In this document: one piece after another, positions 15,719-23,984 of the stretch
How positions within the stretch are numbered: position 1 is the first letter of the stretch
Layout of the letters: each line of letters starts with the position of its first letter
Source: an uncultured Saprospiraceae bacterium
GTDB taxonomy: Bacteria > Bacteroidota > Bacteroidia > Chitinophagales > Saprospiraceae
Length of the DNA stretch: 23,984 nt
Assembly: GCA_937959375.1 (NCBI GenBank)
Contig: CALGLS010000542.1
Coordinates: 1 to 23,984, forward strand
Direction: 5' to 3'
The notes under the pieces: model-generated
Database searches by the model: none
What the model was told of the DNA's origin: nothing
What the model saw: the letters and a program-made list of their open reading frames with translations, nothing else
Program-made: the position numbers and the translations under genes

Positions 15719-18697
15719 TTAGTCCGTTTTAATCAGCTTTTTTAAGAAAGTTTGTTGCTCAGTTCGGATTCGAGCAATGTATAATCCGGGGCTTAGTTGA
15801 TGCATTTCATTGAATACCTCGGAATGCTCACCACTTTGTTTATTGTTGCTTTGATAAAGATGAATGACTTTGCCATCTATACTAATTAAGTCAATCGAAA
15901 GATTACTAGCTTCGGCTAAATAGTAAGACATTTTTAGCTTGTTGCTAAACGGATTAGGACTGAAGGAAAAACTGAAAAGGCTATCAATTGGGTTTGCTAC
16001 TGAATTGATACAATCTGTTCTAAATACAAGGCTGCTTGAATAACCACTCAAACCACCTCCCATACAATTTGCCTCCACTTGTACTTCATAAGTGGTACAT
16101 TCTTCCAGATTAGAAATACTAAAATTAGTGTTTACGTTGGTAAAGGTTATCCAATCAGTATTCCCTAATATTCTATATCGAAGATTGTGGTCAATATGGT
16201 CGTCGGTAGGGTCTGTCCAGATTAGTTCTGTAGCGTAAAGTTGTGTATTCATAGTGTCTAAACTCTCAGGTAAGTCACAAGAAGGATTGACCCCTTCTAC
16301 AATTTTAACACAGTAATCTTCCACCTCACCAAAGCCAAATTCTTCTAAACAAGCCTCGGGTAAGTCTTCATTGTTTTGACCAATATACTTCATCGTCACC
16401 CGCATCCTTGTAAGTCCAGGAAGGGCCGTCGCTGGAATCTCGATCGTACCTGTTACGGTTGTTTCGGAAATAGAGCCAGGGTCGAAAGCCAATTCATTAA
16501 TCTCATCAAATTCCCCATTTTGATCATAATCAATCCATACTTTAAAATATTCAGGGTAAGCATCTGAAGCAAAAGTAGGTGTTATACTGATAGGATATAT
16601 ACCATAAGTAGAAACTTCTGTGTAGTTGCCAGTGTAATCACCATAACCTTGATCACTTTGGCTATCGTTAACCAAAGAATTAAAGCTAACGTTGCTAATC
16701 CATTCAAAATCAGCTATATCACCTGAGGAAGGGCAGTAATTAGCATCAGTGCATGCGCCACAACCATTTGTGGTGATGACTGTACCGTCGTTGAAATCGG
16801 TAAGTACTCCTGAGCTACATAAGGTCTGGATTTGCACTAAGTAATCTTCACAGGAGCTAAGGTTGTCGAATAAGAAGTTGATCTCGTTAATATTGTTGAA
16901 CGGGATTGTACTTCCAGTATTTTGATTAGTAATGAGGATATTATAGCTCTCTGCAACTGTTACGGGGTCCCAAGCAAGAGAAAAGCCGTCGGTAGTGATG
17001 TCAAGTACTTCGATAGATGCTGGAGGCTCACAACAACCATCCGTTTTGAAAAAGACACTTTCACTAAATCCGTTGGAACTACCATTACAAACACTTTCCA
17101 TCTGGACCTCGTAAGTTATACAAGGGGCAAGCATACTAAGCGCATGAGGAGCCGATATATCATTAAGAAGCATCCAATTGGTAGTGCCTTGTTCTCGGAA
17201 TCTTAAGTTCTGTTGGTCACTATCAGGAGCGGTTTGCCAATCAATAAGAACACTATTTACGGTGATCTCATTAAAAATAATTCCAAAGGGTGGCGCACAA
17301 GAATTACAATTATCTATTACCAATTGGATGCTGTTATTGACATTTAATCGGCCTTCAGTTACTGTAATGTTTTCGAGACTAGAGATAGGATCGACACCAT
17401 CAAGAATATAAGATTTAATGGCGAGGGCAGCTCCAGGGGGATCAGATTTTGCAAGTTCAATTAACTCTGGGCATGGTACAGAATACAATAATGCTATAGC
17501 ACCTGTTACATGAGGTGTTGAGAATGAAGTACCTGATAGTGAACCATATACATTTCCAGACATGGTAGTGTAAGTTTGATCTCCAGGAGCGGCTAGATCA
17601 ATAGAAGTAGCACCATATCCAGCATTGGTAACTTTTGTGTCCTGCTTATCCACGTTGGTCACAGCGATTAAATAATCACTAGTGCATCCGGTAGGTAAAT
17701 CTCCGTCTTCGTCCACATTTACATTCGAATTGATAGTAGCACCACAACTCAGAATTCCTGCATCTCCCATCACGTCATAAAAATTACACCAGAGAGGGGA
17801 TTGATCAGGGTCTCCAAAATTAACTCCCCAGCTAGCATTTGTAGCTACTACAAAGGCTCCTTCTGCTCCATTGGAGTTGTTGTACATCTGTCGCATGTTA
17901 AGAGCATAAGAGTAAGCTGAAATGACATTTGCTTCATTTAGATCGAGGGAGGCATTTTTAATCATCATGAGTTTGACATTCCAATTGACTCCAGTCACAC
18001 CTAAGCTATTATCGCCTTTGGCTCCAATGATGCCTGACACAGGAACTCCATGCGATCCTCCATTGATTTGGTCAGAGTTGCTGGCAATATTCCAACCTAA
18101 ATAATCATCGAGGTAGCCATTGTTATCGTCATCTATTCCATTGCCAGGAATTTCACCATAGTTGATCCATAGGTTGTCACCAAAATCCTGATGCGTAAAA
18201 TCGTACCCATCATCGAGTACGGCTACAACAATGGTGTCGCCATCAGCGGTAAGGCCTCCGGTAGTTACGTCCCAAGCGAGCTCTGCATCTATGTCGGCAT
18301 CAACCAATCCTCCGCTGCTACCATCATTGATATAATGCCATTGCAACGATAGTAGTGGGTCGTTTGGAATCGTGGATCTGGCCTGAATGAGGTGATTAAA
18401 TTGAGCGTTTATAACACCAGGAGTATGAATTATCTCTTGTAAAAAATGTGCCTCGTGAACAGTCGTAAAATCAAAGCTCAATGACCAGATATTCAAGTGT
18501 TTAGATATTTGCTTTGAAATGCTTAGTTGAGTAGGTTTTTGCTGAAAGGTAGATAGGTTGGCAACCAGATGATCTAAGTCAGTTTGCTTGTTAATTTGAA
18601 CAAGATATTCTCCTAACACATGATCCAATTGTTGCGCATTTGCTGTAATTAGCAATGCAGAACTTATAAGAATAGTTAAAATAGTTTTCTTGATCAT
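15719..18697 (-). CDS. Second secreted S8 peptidase with FN3, GEVED and T9SS type A domains
   Basis: A 992-residue protein from the ATG at 18697. An upstream ATG at 18727 adds ten polar residues ahead of the signal peptide. I prefer 18697 because its leader (MIKKTILTIL...ANAQ|QLDHVL) aligns with the paralogue and a -7-like element sits at 18730-18737. The S8 domain (about 140-460) has Asp162 in VLDDGYD, His216 in GSHGVPVSG, Asn323 in GATINS and Ser391 in GTSFSTP. The HGTH motif is again altered (HGVP). After it come two FN3-like modules, a GEVED domain (FGEVEDYC), one FN3-like module and a type A sorting domain (SPNPFSNKL ... SPGLYIARI ... KKLIKTD). The layout matches the neighbouring peptidase except for one FN3 fewer near the C-terminus. 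I infer export by T9SS and activity outside the cell; specificity cannot be read. Confidence 0.93.
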   Translation of the reverse strand: MIKKTILTILISSALLITANAQQLDHVLGEYLVQINKQTDLDHLVANLSTFQQKPTQLSISKQISKHLNIWSLSFDFTTVHEAHFLQEIIHTPGVINAQFNHLIQARSTIPNDPLLSLQWHYINDGSSGGLVDADIDAELAWDVTTGGLTADGDTIVVAVLDDGYDFTHQDFGDNLWINYGEIPGNGIDDDNNGYLDDYLGWNIASNSDQINGGSHGVPVSGIIGAKGDNSLGVTGVNWNVKLMMIKNASLDLNEANVISAYSYALNMRQMYNNSNGAEGAFVVATNASWGVNFGDPDQSPLWCNFYDVMGDAGILSCGATINSNVNVDEDGDLPTGCTSDYLIAVTNVDKQDTKVTNAGYGATSIDLAAPGDQTYTTMSGNVYGSLSGTSFSTPHVTGAIALLYSVPCPELIELAKSDPPGAALAIKSYILDGVDPISSLENITVTEGRLNVNNSIQLVIDNCNSCAPPFGIIFNEITVNSVLIDWQTAPDSDQQNLRFREQGTTNWMLLNDISAPHALSMLAPCITYEVQMESVCNGSSNGFSESVFFKTDGCCEPPASIEVLDITTDGFSLAWDPVTVAESYNILITNQNTGSTIPFNNINEINFLFDNLSSCEDYLVQIQTLCSSGVLTDFNDGTVITTNGCGACTDANYCPSSGDIADFEWISNVSFNSLVNDSQSDQGYGDYTGNYTEVSTYGIYPISITPTFASDAYPEYFKVWIDYDQNGEFDEINELAFDPGSISETTVTGTIEIPATALPGLTRMRVTMKYIGQNNEDLPEACLEEFGFGEVEDYCVKIVEGVNPSCDLPESLDTMNTQLYATELIWTDPTDDHIDHNLRYRILGNTDWITFTNVNTNFSISNLEECTTYEVQVEANCMGGGLSGYSSSLVFRTDCINSVANPIDSLFSFSFSPNPFSNKLKMSYYLAEASNLSIDLISIDGKVIHLYQSNNKQSGEHSEVFNEMHQLSPGLYIARIRTEQQTFLKKLIKTD

Positions 18698-18729
18698 AGC
18701 AGGGTTTTGCCTTTTAAACAACTTCATTA

Positions 18730-18737
18730 CAAATATA
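18730..18737 (-). promoter_or_regulatory. Candidate -7 element for the second S8 peptidase gene; helps decide its start
   Basis: The - strand reads TATATTTG, an exact TAnnTTTG match. Transcription would begin near 18723, inside the possible ten-residue extension, which favours the ATG at 18697 and a leader of about 26 nt. The -33 element is not evident. Confidence 0.42.
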
Positions 18738-18846
18738 AAATTTTTGCAGACTTGAGGTAGTAAAAGTTCAGATAATGGTAGGCTTTTGACATAGAAATTG
18801 CGCTAAGTTCAATTTTCATTCAGTGTTGACGGTGGCTTTACAAATG

Positions 18847-18880
18847 AAAAAGGATGCTCGATTTATCGAACATCCTTTTT
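18847..18880 (-). terminator. Intrinsic terminator of the GEVED/FN3 protein gene
   Basis: Arms at 18847-18862 and 18865-18880 pair over 16 positions. The single mismatch on the + strand (C/A at 18857/18870) becomes a G-U wobble in - strand RNA, so the structure suits the leftward gene ending at 18909. The stem ends in a T5 run on that strand. Confidence 0.88.
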
Positions 18881-18908
18881 GTGTGTAGTAATTGTTTGAG
18901 CTAAACTA

Positions 18909-20777
18909 CTACTGGCGGACTAGCTTTTTAGTGATGACACTGTTTTCTGTAGCAACTCGTAGGAAGTACATTCCTGAAGGAAGCGGAACTGAGTTGTTTA
19001 GATTAAACAGATGTTCACCGATACCAATATTTGTTTGGTTTTGAGTAATCAATAATTTCCCGTTTATGTCAAAAAGATTGATGCTGATATCTCCAGCTTG
19101 TTGAAGGTCTAATTTGATGTTTATCTGATCTTTAAAAGGGTTTGGATAAACTAAAACATTAGTAATGTCTTCTGTCGATTCAAAGAGTTCAGTGGTACTC
19201 GATGCACATTCTGAAGTAAACAAGAAGCTTTCAGAGTAATCACTCAGTTCTTGCGGACATACTGTACGAATCTGGTATTCATAATTAACACACTCTTCTA
19301 AATCAATTGGAGAAAACATGGGGTCAACAGTACTGACTACCGTCCAGTCTGAGGCAGTGACTGCTTTGTATCTTACCACATAACCTACACCAATTTCATG
19401 CTCATCAATATCCCAGATGAAGTTAGCTGAGAAAGTAGTGATGTCAGTAGCGTCTAAATTTTCAGGTGCAAAACATGGGAAAACGATTGGTCCAATGGTG
19501 ATACAGTAATCTTCTTGTTCACCGTTGAAAAAGTCTTCGCAAGGTGCTTCGACATAACTGAAATCGATTAGTCTAACGCGCATTTTTGTTACGCCAAATT
19601 CAGCGTCTGATGGAATTGTAATCGCTGCTTCGGTTAATAGTTCCATGGTAGGCTCTGATTGAAAAGCTAATTCATTAGCTTCATCAAAGTCACCGTCCCC
19701 GTTATAATCAATCCAAACATACCAAGTAGGTTGAGATTGAAAGTTGGGAAAGGCTGATTCTAGGGAAATAGTATAGGTACTGTCATTAAAGAATAGAGCA
19801 GGAAATTGATCTTCAAAGTCGGCGTAGCCTCCATTATCACCAGATGGATTATTGAGATCACCAAACGAAACGGCATCAATGAATTCTACAAAAGTAGAAG
19901 GAGGATTAGTTAATTGGCAATATTCAAAATCAAAACAAGCGCCACAACCCAAAGTTTTAAAGGTTTGTAGGTTACCGTAATCGAGCATAGTTGAATCGCA
20001 GTCAGTTCGAATTTGGAGTTCGTAAGTTGTACATTCTTCTAAGTCAAACAAGGATAAAGAATCCTCAGTCAGATACAAATCTGTCCAATTTGTTGTTCCT
20101 TCTTCTCGGTAGCGAATGTCATAACCTAAAGCAATATCAACAGTATTCCAATCGAGAAATGCACTTTCAGTTGTAATTTCGGTTACCTGAACAAAAGGGT
20201 TGTAGCAAACATTAGGGCTGACAATATTTACACAATAATCTTCTACCTCACCAAACCCAAATCCAGCTTCGCATGCAGTAGATTCAGAACCAAACTTCAT
20301 AGCTACTCTCATAAGAGTAGATCCATTCACAGCGTCTAGAGGAATTGTAATATTTCCTGTTTGTGTTGTTGTGGCTCCTCCTGGATCAAAAACAAGTTCT
20401 TGATCTTCTAGAATACCATTTTGATTGAAATCAATCCAAATTCTAAAAAACTCGGTAAACTCAAAACCTCCATACCCAATGACACAAGTAACAGGGTAGA
20501 CATTACCTGGGATGACTTCGGTTGAAAAGTTGGTATAATCTTCATAGCCATCATCTGGACCAGAGGTATTGTCTATGGTGTTAAATTGAAAAGCCTCGAT
20601 CCATTCGTCATAGACGCTGTTTCCAAAAGATTCACAATACTCAAATCCATTACAAGCTACAGTAGCAGTAGAAGTAACTGTTGTTGTATTTTCTGGAGTA
20701 GGTAAGTCAGCAAATAATGCAGTGTTAAAGGAGCAAAAGACAAAAAGTAAAGAGAGAACGCTTGTAAAGATTTTCAT
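18909..20777 (-). CDS. Secreted GEVED/FN3 surface protein with T9SS type A sorting domain
   Basis: A 622-residue protein read from the ATG at 20777 (the TTG one codon before is not needed). A signal peptide ends near residue 24. In order there are GEVED domain 1 (about 43-184, FGEVEDYC at 175-182), an FN3-like module (about 189-278), GEVED domain 2 (about 281-428, where the signature has drifted to NGEQEDYC at 418-425), a second FN3-like module (about 434-524) and a T9SS type A sorting domain (about 535-622, YPNPFKDQI ... LPSGMYFLRV ... KKLVRQ). It has the same accessory modules as the two S8 peptidases to its left but no catalytic domain. GEVED domains are common in secreted Bacteroidota proteins and may bind carbohydrate or calcium, which is unproven. 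It could be an adhesin or a binding partner for the proteases. It has its own terminator. Confidence 0.92.
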   Translation of the reverse strand: MKIFTSVLSLLFVFCSFNTALFADLPTPENTTTVTSTATVACNGFEYCESFGNSVYDEWIEAFQFNTIDNTSGPDDGYEDYTNFSTEVIPGNVYPVTCVIGYGGFEFTEFFRIWIDFNQNGILEDQELVFDPGGATTTQTGNITIPLDAVNGSTLMRVAMKFGSESTACEAGFGFGEVEDYCVNIVSPNVCYNPFVQVTEITTESAFLDWNTVDIALGYDIRYREEGTTNWTDLYLTEDSLSLFDLEECTTYELQIRTDCDSTMLDYGNLQTFKTLGCGACFDFEYCQLTNPPSTFVEFIDAVSFGDLNNPSGDNGGYADFEDQFPALFFNDSTYTISLESAFPNFQSQPTWYVWIDYNGDGDFDEANELAFQSEPTMELLTEAAITIPSDAEFGVTKMRVRLIDFSYVEAPCEDFFNGEQEDYCITIGPIVFPCFAPENLDATDITTFSANFIWDIDEHEIGVGYVVRYKAVTASDWTVVSTVDPMFSPIDLEECVNYEYQIRTVCPQELSDYSESFLFTSECASSTTELFESTEDITNVLVYPNPFKDQINIKLDLQQAGDISINLFDINGKLLITQNQTNIGIGEHLFNLNNSVPLPSGMYFLRVATENSVITKKLVRQ

Positions 20778-21286
20778 CAAAATTGGTGTTTTTTTACAAA
20801 AATTGGTGTGTTAAATATCAAAAGAACCAATTAAGGCACGATTATGATATTTTATGTTAATTACAGGATTAAAAGTCGTTAAATTTTTCCTTTTATAAAA
20901 GCATGCTACTTTGATACAGTAGTTATACTTGATACAATACTTAAAATTGCCTTAAAATTGACTAATAATGAAAGATTTAGGGTGCCTAATTGCGTTTAGA
21001 CAGATAGTGACAAAAATGAAATTTGCGGACTTTCAACTTTTTGATGTAATTTTACCCATAAATCGGCTTTTAAATGCTTTTTGGTTCGTTAGACATTAGC
21101 CAGATCAGTCGATTTTAGGCATCCGCGTTTTACTAATTATGAGAAAATAAATGTGAATTTTTACTGTACTTATATAATAATCTACTTTTAAGTGCATTAA
21201 TATGATTTGGAACATAGAAGTTAAATCGCAACTTCATCATCTAATTTATGGCTCCTCTACATAAGTTCGCAAAAAAAATGTTTGAT
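20778..21286. other. Divergent intergenic region with several short direct and inverted repeats
   Basis: About 500 bp between the leftward GEVED gene and the rightward SPOR gene. AATTGGTGT recurs at 20781-20789 and 20801-20809 (20 bp apart), with ACCAATT inverted at 20826-20832. TTGATACA recurs at 20911 and 20929, the first inside CTACT/AGTAG (20907-20911, 20919-20923 approximately). CTTAAAATTG recurs at 20940-20949 and 20951-20960 (11 bp apart). The spacings suit protein binding. A TATGATTTG at 21201-21209 is one base off the -7 consensus and could serve the rightward gene. Confidence 0.45.
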
Positions 21287-23917
21287 ATGAAACACAATTC
21301 CACTCCTTTATTGCTTGTACTTGCAATTTGCTTTTCGGTTTCCCTTTTTGGACAGAAAAATGAAGATTTAAAAAAGGCCAATAAGCAATACGACCTGCAT
21401 GCCTATAATCTAGCATTAAAGTCTTACAAGAAAGTTCTAGACAAATCTCCTAATAATGTTGAAGCTCTATCGAGCGTAGCTGATTCATATCGCCATCTTG
21501 GTAAGATGGAGGAGGCTGCAACTTATTATAAAAAAGCCATTCAGCAACCTGGAGTTGATCCAATTAATTTATTGCATTACGGCCAAACACTTATGAGTCT
21601 TGGCGATTATGAAAATGCAGAGGAATGGTTGCTTACCTATGCTGAAGGACAGCCATTGTTTGGTAATCATTATGCAGAAAGTTGCCGATTTGCCATGTCC
21701 CTAAGAGGTGTTTCGGCACTTTACAGAGTGAAGAAGGAGTATATCAATACAAGTTCCTCAGATTTTAGTCCTGCTTTTTTTGGAGATGATGTTGTTTACT
21801 CCTCTTCTAATAAAGAGCTACTTCGTAAAATGGAGCAAGAAAATGCGAATTGGGAAGGAGAAGCTATGAACCAATTATTTATAAGTGGAGTAGATAAAAA
21901 TGGTTTTCTGACAAAATCTAAGTTCCTTTTAAATGATTTGCAAAATACCTATAACGAAGGTTCTGTTTCTTATTCAGAAAATGGAAAATGGGTTGCTTTT
22001 GCGAAAAATAACTTTGTAGATGGTACTCGTCAAATTCCTTCAAGTGGAATCGAACTCAGCATCTACATCGCTGAAGCAAACGAAAAAGGAGGATGGAAAG
22101 ATGCTAGACCATTTCCTTATAATGGTAGTGGATATTCTTCTGGTTTTCCTCATTTATCTGCAGATGGTCAGACCTTGTATTTTGCGACCAACCGTCCTGA
22201 TGGTTTTGGAGGTTTTGATATCTATGTTTCATATCGAACAGGAAGTACCTGGTCAACACCTGAAAATCTAGGTCCTGTTATTAATTCTGAAGGAAACGAA
22301 ATTACACCATTCATGGAAGCTGGTAATTTATACTTTGCATCTGATTGGCATCACGGTTTGGGGGGAATGGATATTTTTAGAGCAAGCTCAGAAAATGGAT
22401 TGTGGAATAAGGTCTTCCATTTAGGAAATGCCGTTAATTCACCATCTGATGATTATGGTTTTATTTATAAATCAAAATCGAACAAAGGATACTTTGTAAG
22501 TAATAGAAAAGGTGGCTCTGGTAAAGAAGATATTTATCAAGTGAGTAAGTTATCTGAAAGTATCGTTTTGAAAGTATTGGATGCTGACACCAGAGAAGGA
22601 GTGATGGGAGCGAATCTTGATTTTACTGGTTGTGGAGAAGCTGTTTATCAAACGGATGCTTACGGGACCTATAGTTTTCAAGCATTTCAAGGCTTGTCTT
22701 GTGATGTTATCGTAAGTCTGAAAGGTTACAGAAGTCGTTCGGTAAACGTGAGCTCAGGTGACCGCACCATGGAAAAGGAGATCACAGTTTCTTTAGCTAA
22801 AATGGAAGGAGATGTAGTGACGACTAATCCTGGGAATGGGAATCTGCCTGGCGGACAGACAGGTGGGAATGGCGGTGGAACAACTACTAACGCAAATAAA
22901 GGATACTCCGGTTTTGTTGTCAATGCCGTTGACAATGCCGCGGTAGGAACGACTTACATTACTGCTGTCTCTAGAAAAACTGGTGCTGACATTAAAACGA
23001 CCAGTGATGAGAATGGAATGTATTACTTAGACTTATTGCCAAATGAAACGTATATCATTCGATACTCTAAGGCTGGATTCACAGATACGCATCAACAGGT
23101 TTTGACCGGTAATGGTGCTAATAAAAACATTCTTGGAATTTTGAACTTTATTCCTTCAGGAACGAATCTTGAATCGACGGTTGAGGTGGTGAATAATAAC
23201 GGAGGTGGGAATGGGAATGGCCAAGAGACAGGTGGGAATACAAGCACTACTTCAACTAGTACTACAACGACTGCTGGATCTTCAAATTCGAACTCAAGTT
23301 CAAATTCAAACTCAACTGGAGATGTAGAAGTTGTAAAGACCAATCCAAAACCGCAAGTTGTGCAAGAAGGATTTTCTATACAGATTGCTGCAATTGGAAT
23401 AGATGAAAATATTAAAGTTGGAAAATACGCAAGTCTAACCGAGGTTGGTAACCTTTATGGTCGTCAGCAAAAAGGCATGAAAAAGATCAGAGTTGGCATC
23501 TACCCAAGTAGATCAGAAGCGGTAGAAGCCCAAAAAGAAATTACTGCAAAGGGATTCAAAAAATCATTTATCGTAGCTGAGCGAGTGGAAGATTACTCAG
23601 AAATTGAAATGTATGGAACGCAGGAAGAAGAGGAAGTGATTCCAGTACCTGAGCCAGAACCAACTATCGCCTTGAATGAAAATGGAAAGTATATGATCCG
23701 CTTAGCAACCTATAAAAATGCAAAGTTTTTTGATGCCTCAAAAGTATCTGCTTTCGGAAATGTTGTTGAACGTTTTAAAGGAAACATGACCATCAAACTA
23801 TTGGCTGGCTACATGAATAGAGCTGATGCCGAAAAAGCAAAATTAAAGGCGATTGAGTCTGGCTTTAAAGGAGCTCATATTGTAATTGAAGAGGATGGTG
23901 ATTTGAAAAAAATATAA
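21287..23917 (+). CDS. TPR-PD40 protein with two C-terminal SPOR domains (PorE-like paralogue)
   Basis: An 876-residue protein from the ATG at 21287 (MKHNSTPLLLVLAICFSV...FGQ), whose leader is a good signal peptide. In-frame ATGs at 21248 and 21278 would add 13 or 3 residues and cannot be excluded. TPR-like helices (about 25-115), a PD40 propeller (about 160-418, with DGQTLYFATN, GGFDIYVS, NLYFASD, GGMDIFRAS, GGSGKEDIYQVSK) and a carboxypeptidase-regulatory-like domain (about 425-508) match the OmpA protein at 8612-11068. A Gly/Asn linker and a second regulatory-like domain (about 539-612) follow, then a Ser/Thr/Asn linker (about 650-680). The end differs: two SPOR domains (about 695-765 and 800-870) separated by an acidic/Pro linker. 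From family knowledge SPOR domains bind peptidoglycan glycans lacking stem peptides, enriched at division septa. I infer a periplasmic protein anchored to peptidoglycan by a different ligand than its paralogue. Confidence 0.9.
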   Translation: MKHNSTPLLLVLAICFSVSLFGQKNEDLKKANKQYDLHAYNLALKSYKKVLDKSPNNVEALSSVADSYRHLGKMEEAATYYKKAIQQPGVDPINLLHYGQTLMSLGDYENAEEWLLTYAEGQPLFGNHYAESCRFAMSLRGVSALYRVKKEYINTSSSDFSPAFFGDDVVYSSSNKELLRKMEQENANWEGEAMNQLFISGVDKNGFLTKSKFLLNDLQNTYNEGSVSYSENGKWVAFAKNNFVDGTRQIPSSGIELSIYIAEANEKGGWKDARPFPYNGSGYSSGFPHLSADGQTLYFATNRPDGFGGFDIYVSYRTGSTWSTPENLGPVINSEGNEITPFMEAGNLYFASDWHHGLGGMDIFRASSENGLWNKVFHLGNAVNSPSDDYGFIYKSKSNKGYFVSNRKGGSGKEDIYQVSKLSESIVLKVLDADTREGVMGANLDFTGCGEAVYQTDAYGTYSFQAFQGLSCDVIVSLKGYRSRSVNVSSGDRTMEKEITVSLAKMEGDVVTTNPGNGNLPGGQTGGNGGGTTTNANKGYSGFVVNAVDNAAVGTTYITAVSRKTGADIKTTSDENGMYYLDLLPNETYIIRYSKAGFTDTHQQVLTGNGANKNILGILNFIPSGTNLESTVEVVNNNGGGNGNGQETGGNTSTTSTSTTTTAGSSNSNSSSNSNSTGDVEVVKTNPKPQVVQEGFSIQIAAIGIDENIKVGKYASLTEVGNLYGRQQKGMKKIRVGIYPSRSEAVEAQKEITAKGFKKSFIVAERVEDYSEIEMYGTQEEEEVIPVPEPEPTIALNENGKYMIRLATYKNAKFFDASKVSAFGNVVERFKGNMTIKLLAGYMNRADAEKAKLKAIESGFKGAHIVIEEDGDLKKI
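23281..23316 (+). repeat. Low-complexity Ser/Asn-coding repeat
   Basis: A degenerate six-base repeat (ttcaaa/ctcaac-like) encodes alternating Ser and Asn in the linker before the first SPOR domain. It is likely a length-variable spacer. It also creates a meaningless Glu/Phe-rich antisense frame. Confidence 0.6.
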
Positions 23918-23936
23918 TTCCTTAGTACTATATTTG
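23902..23936 (+). promoter_or_regulatory. Candidate promoter for a gene starting beyond the right edge
   Basis: TTTG at 23902-23905 and TATATTTG at 23929-23936 match the -33 and -7 elements with a 23 bp spacer, at the long end of the usual range. An ATG at 23963 opens a frame that runs off the window after seven codons, consistent with a gene start, but far too little is visible to name it. Confidence 0.28.
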
Positions 23937-23984
23937 ATCACAGATCGAATGGATTGAAATTGATGAAGACGGATTTTTCGCTAG

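Noticed and set aside
20968..21099. Small open frame of 43 codons starting MKDLGCLIAF
   Set aside because: It lies in a repeat-rich promoter gap, has no recognisable domain, no clear promoter spacing and nothing beyond chance length to support it.
23092..23343. Antisense frame rich in Glu, Phe and Val
   Set aside because: It is the mirror of the Ser/Asn/Thr linker repeat in the SPOR protein and reflects low-complexity DNA.

Overview
The window reads as chromosomal DNA of an AT-rich member of the Bacteroidota, probably a marine Saprospiria or Flavobacteriia-like gliding or filamentous bacterium. The evidence is type IX secretion system (T9SS) type A and type B C-terminal sorting domains, a PorP/SprF-family protein, GEVED-domain proteins, TPR/PD40/OmpA proteins, a UbiA-type prenyltransferase resembling the menaquinone (futalosine-route) branch, and promoter-like TAnnTTTG elements with no strong Shine-Dalgarno sequences. 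I see no rRNA, tRNA, CRISPR array, transposase or phage gene.

Region 1 (1-4.5 kb) is housekeeping-like. It holds a PolX-family protein whose start lies off the left edge and whose polymerase active site looks destroyed while its PHP phosphoesterase site is intact. A membrane-anchored DUF1573 protein with a strong terminator follows, then a UbiA-family prenyltransferase, then a convergent MOSC-domain protein.

Region 2 (5.0-11.1 kb, + strand) is a three-gene T9SS surface module: a Cys-rich repeat protein with a type B sorting domain, a PorP/SprF-family outer-membrane protein, and a TPR-PD40-OmpA protein of the PorE type. The gaps between these genes carry RNA hairpins without T-tracts, and the module ends at a hairpin that can work on both strands. 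The probable division of labour is a secreted adhesin or surface protein, its outer-membrane partner, and a peptidoglycan-anchored periplasmic partner.

Region 3 (11.2-20.8 kb, - strand) is a secreted protease and inhibitor cluster. Transcription runs right to left: a GEVED/FN3 surface protein without a protease domain, two paralogous subtilisin-like (S8) peptidases carrying FN3, GEVED and type A sorting domains, and a five-domain Kazal inhibitor whose predicted P1 residues are Glu, Lys, Arg, Asp and Arg. Most genes have their own terminator, so this is a cluster rather than one operon.

Region 4 (21.3-23.9 kb, + strand) is a second TPR-PD40-carboxypeptidase-regulatory-like protein, a paralogue of the OmpA protein of region 2. 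Two SPOR domains replace its OmpA domain, so it probably binds peptidoglycan at a different place. The most interesting signals are this change of anchor, the protease/Kazal neighbourhood, the catalytically dead PolX polymerase domain, and the paired Cys loss in the type B protein repeats.
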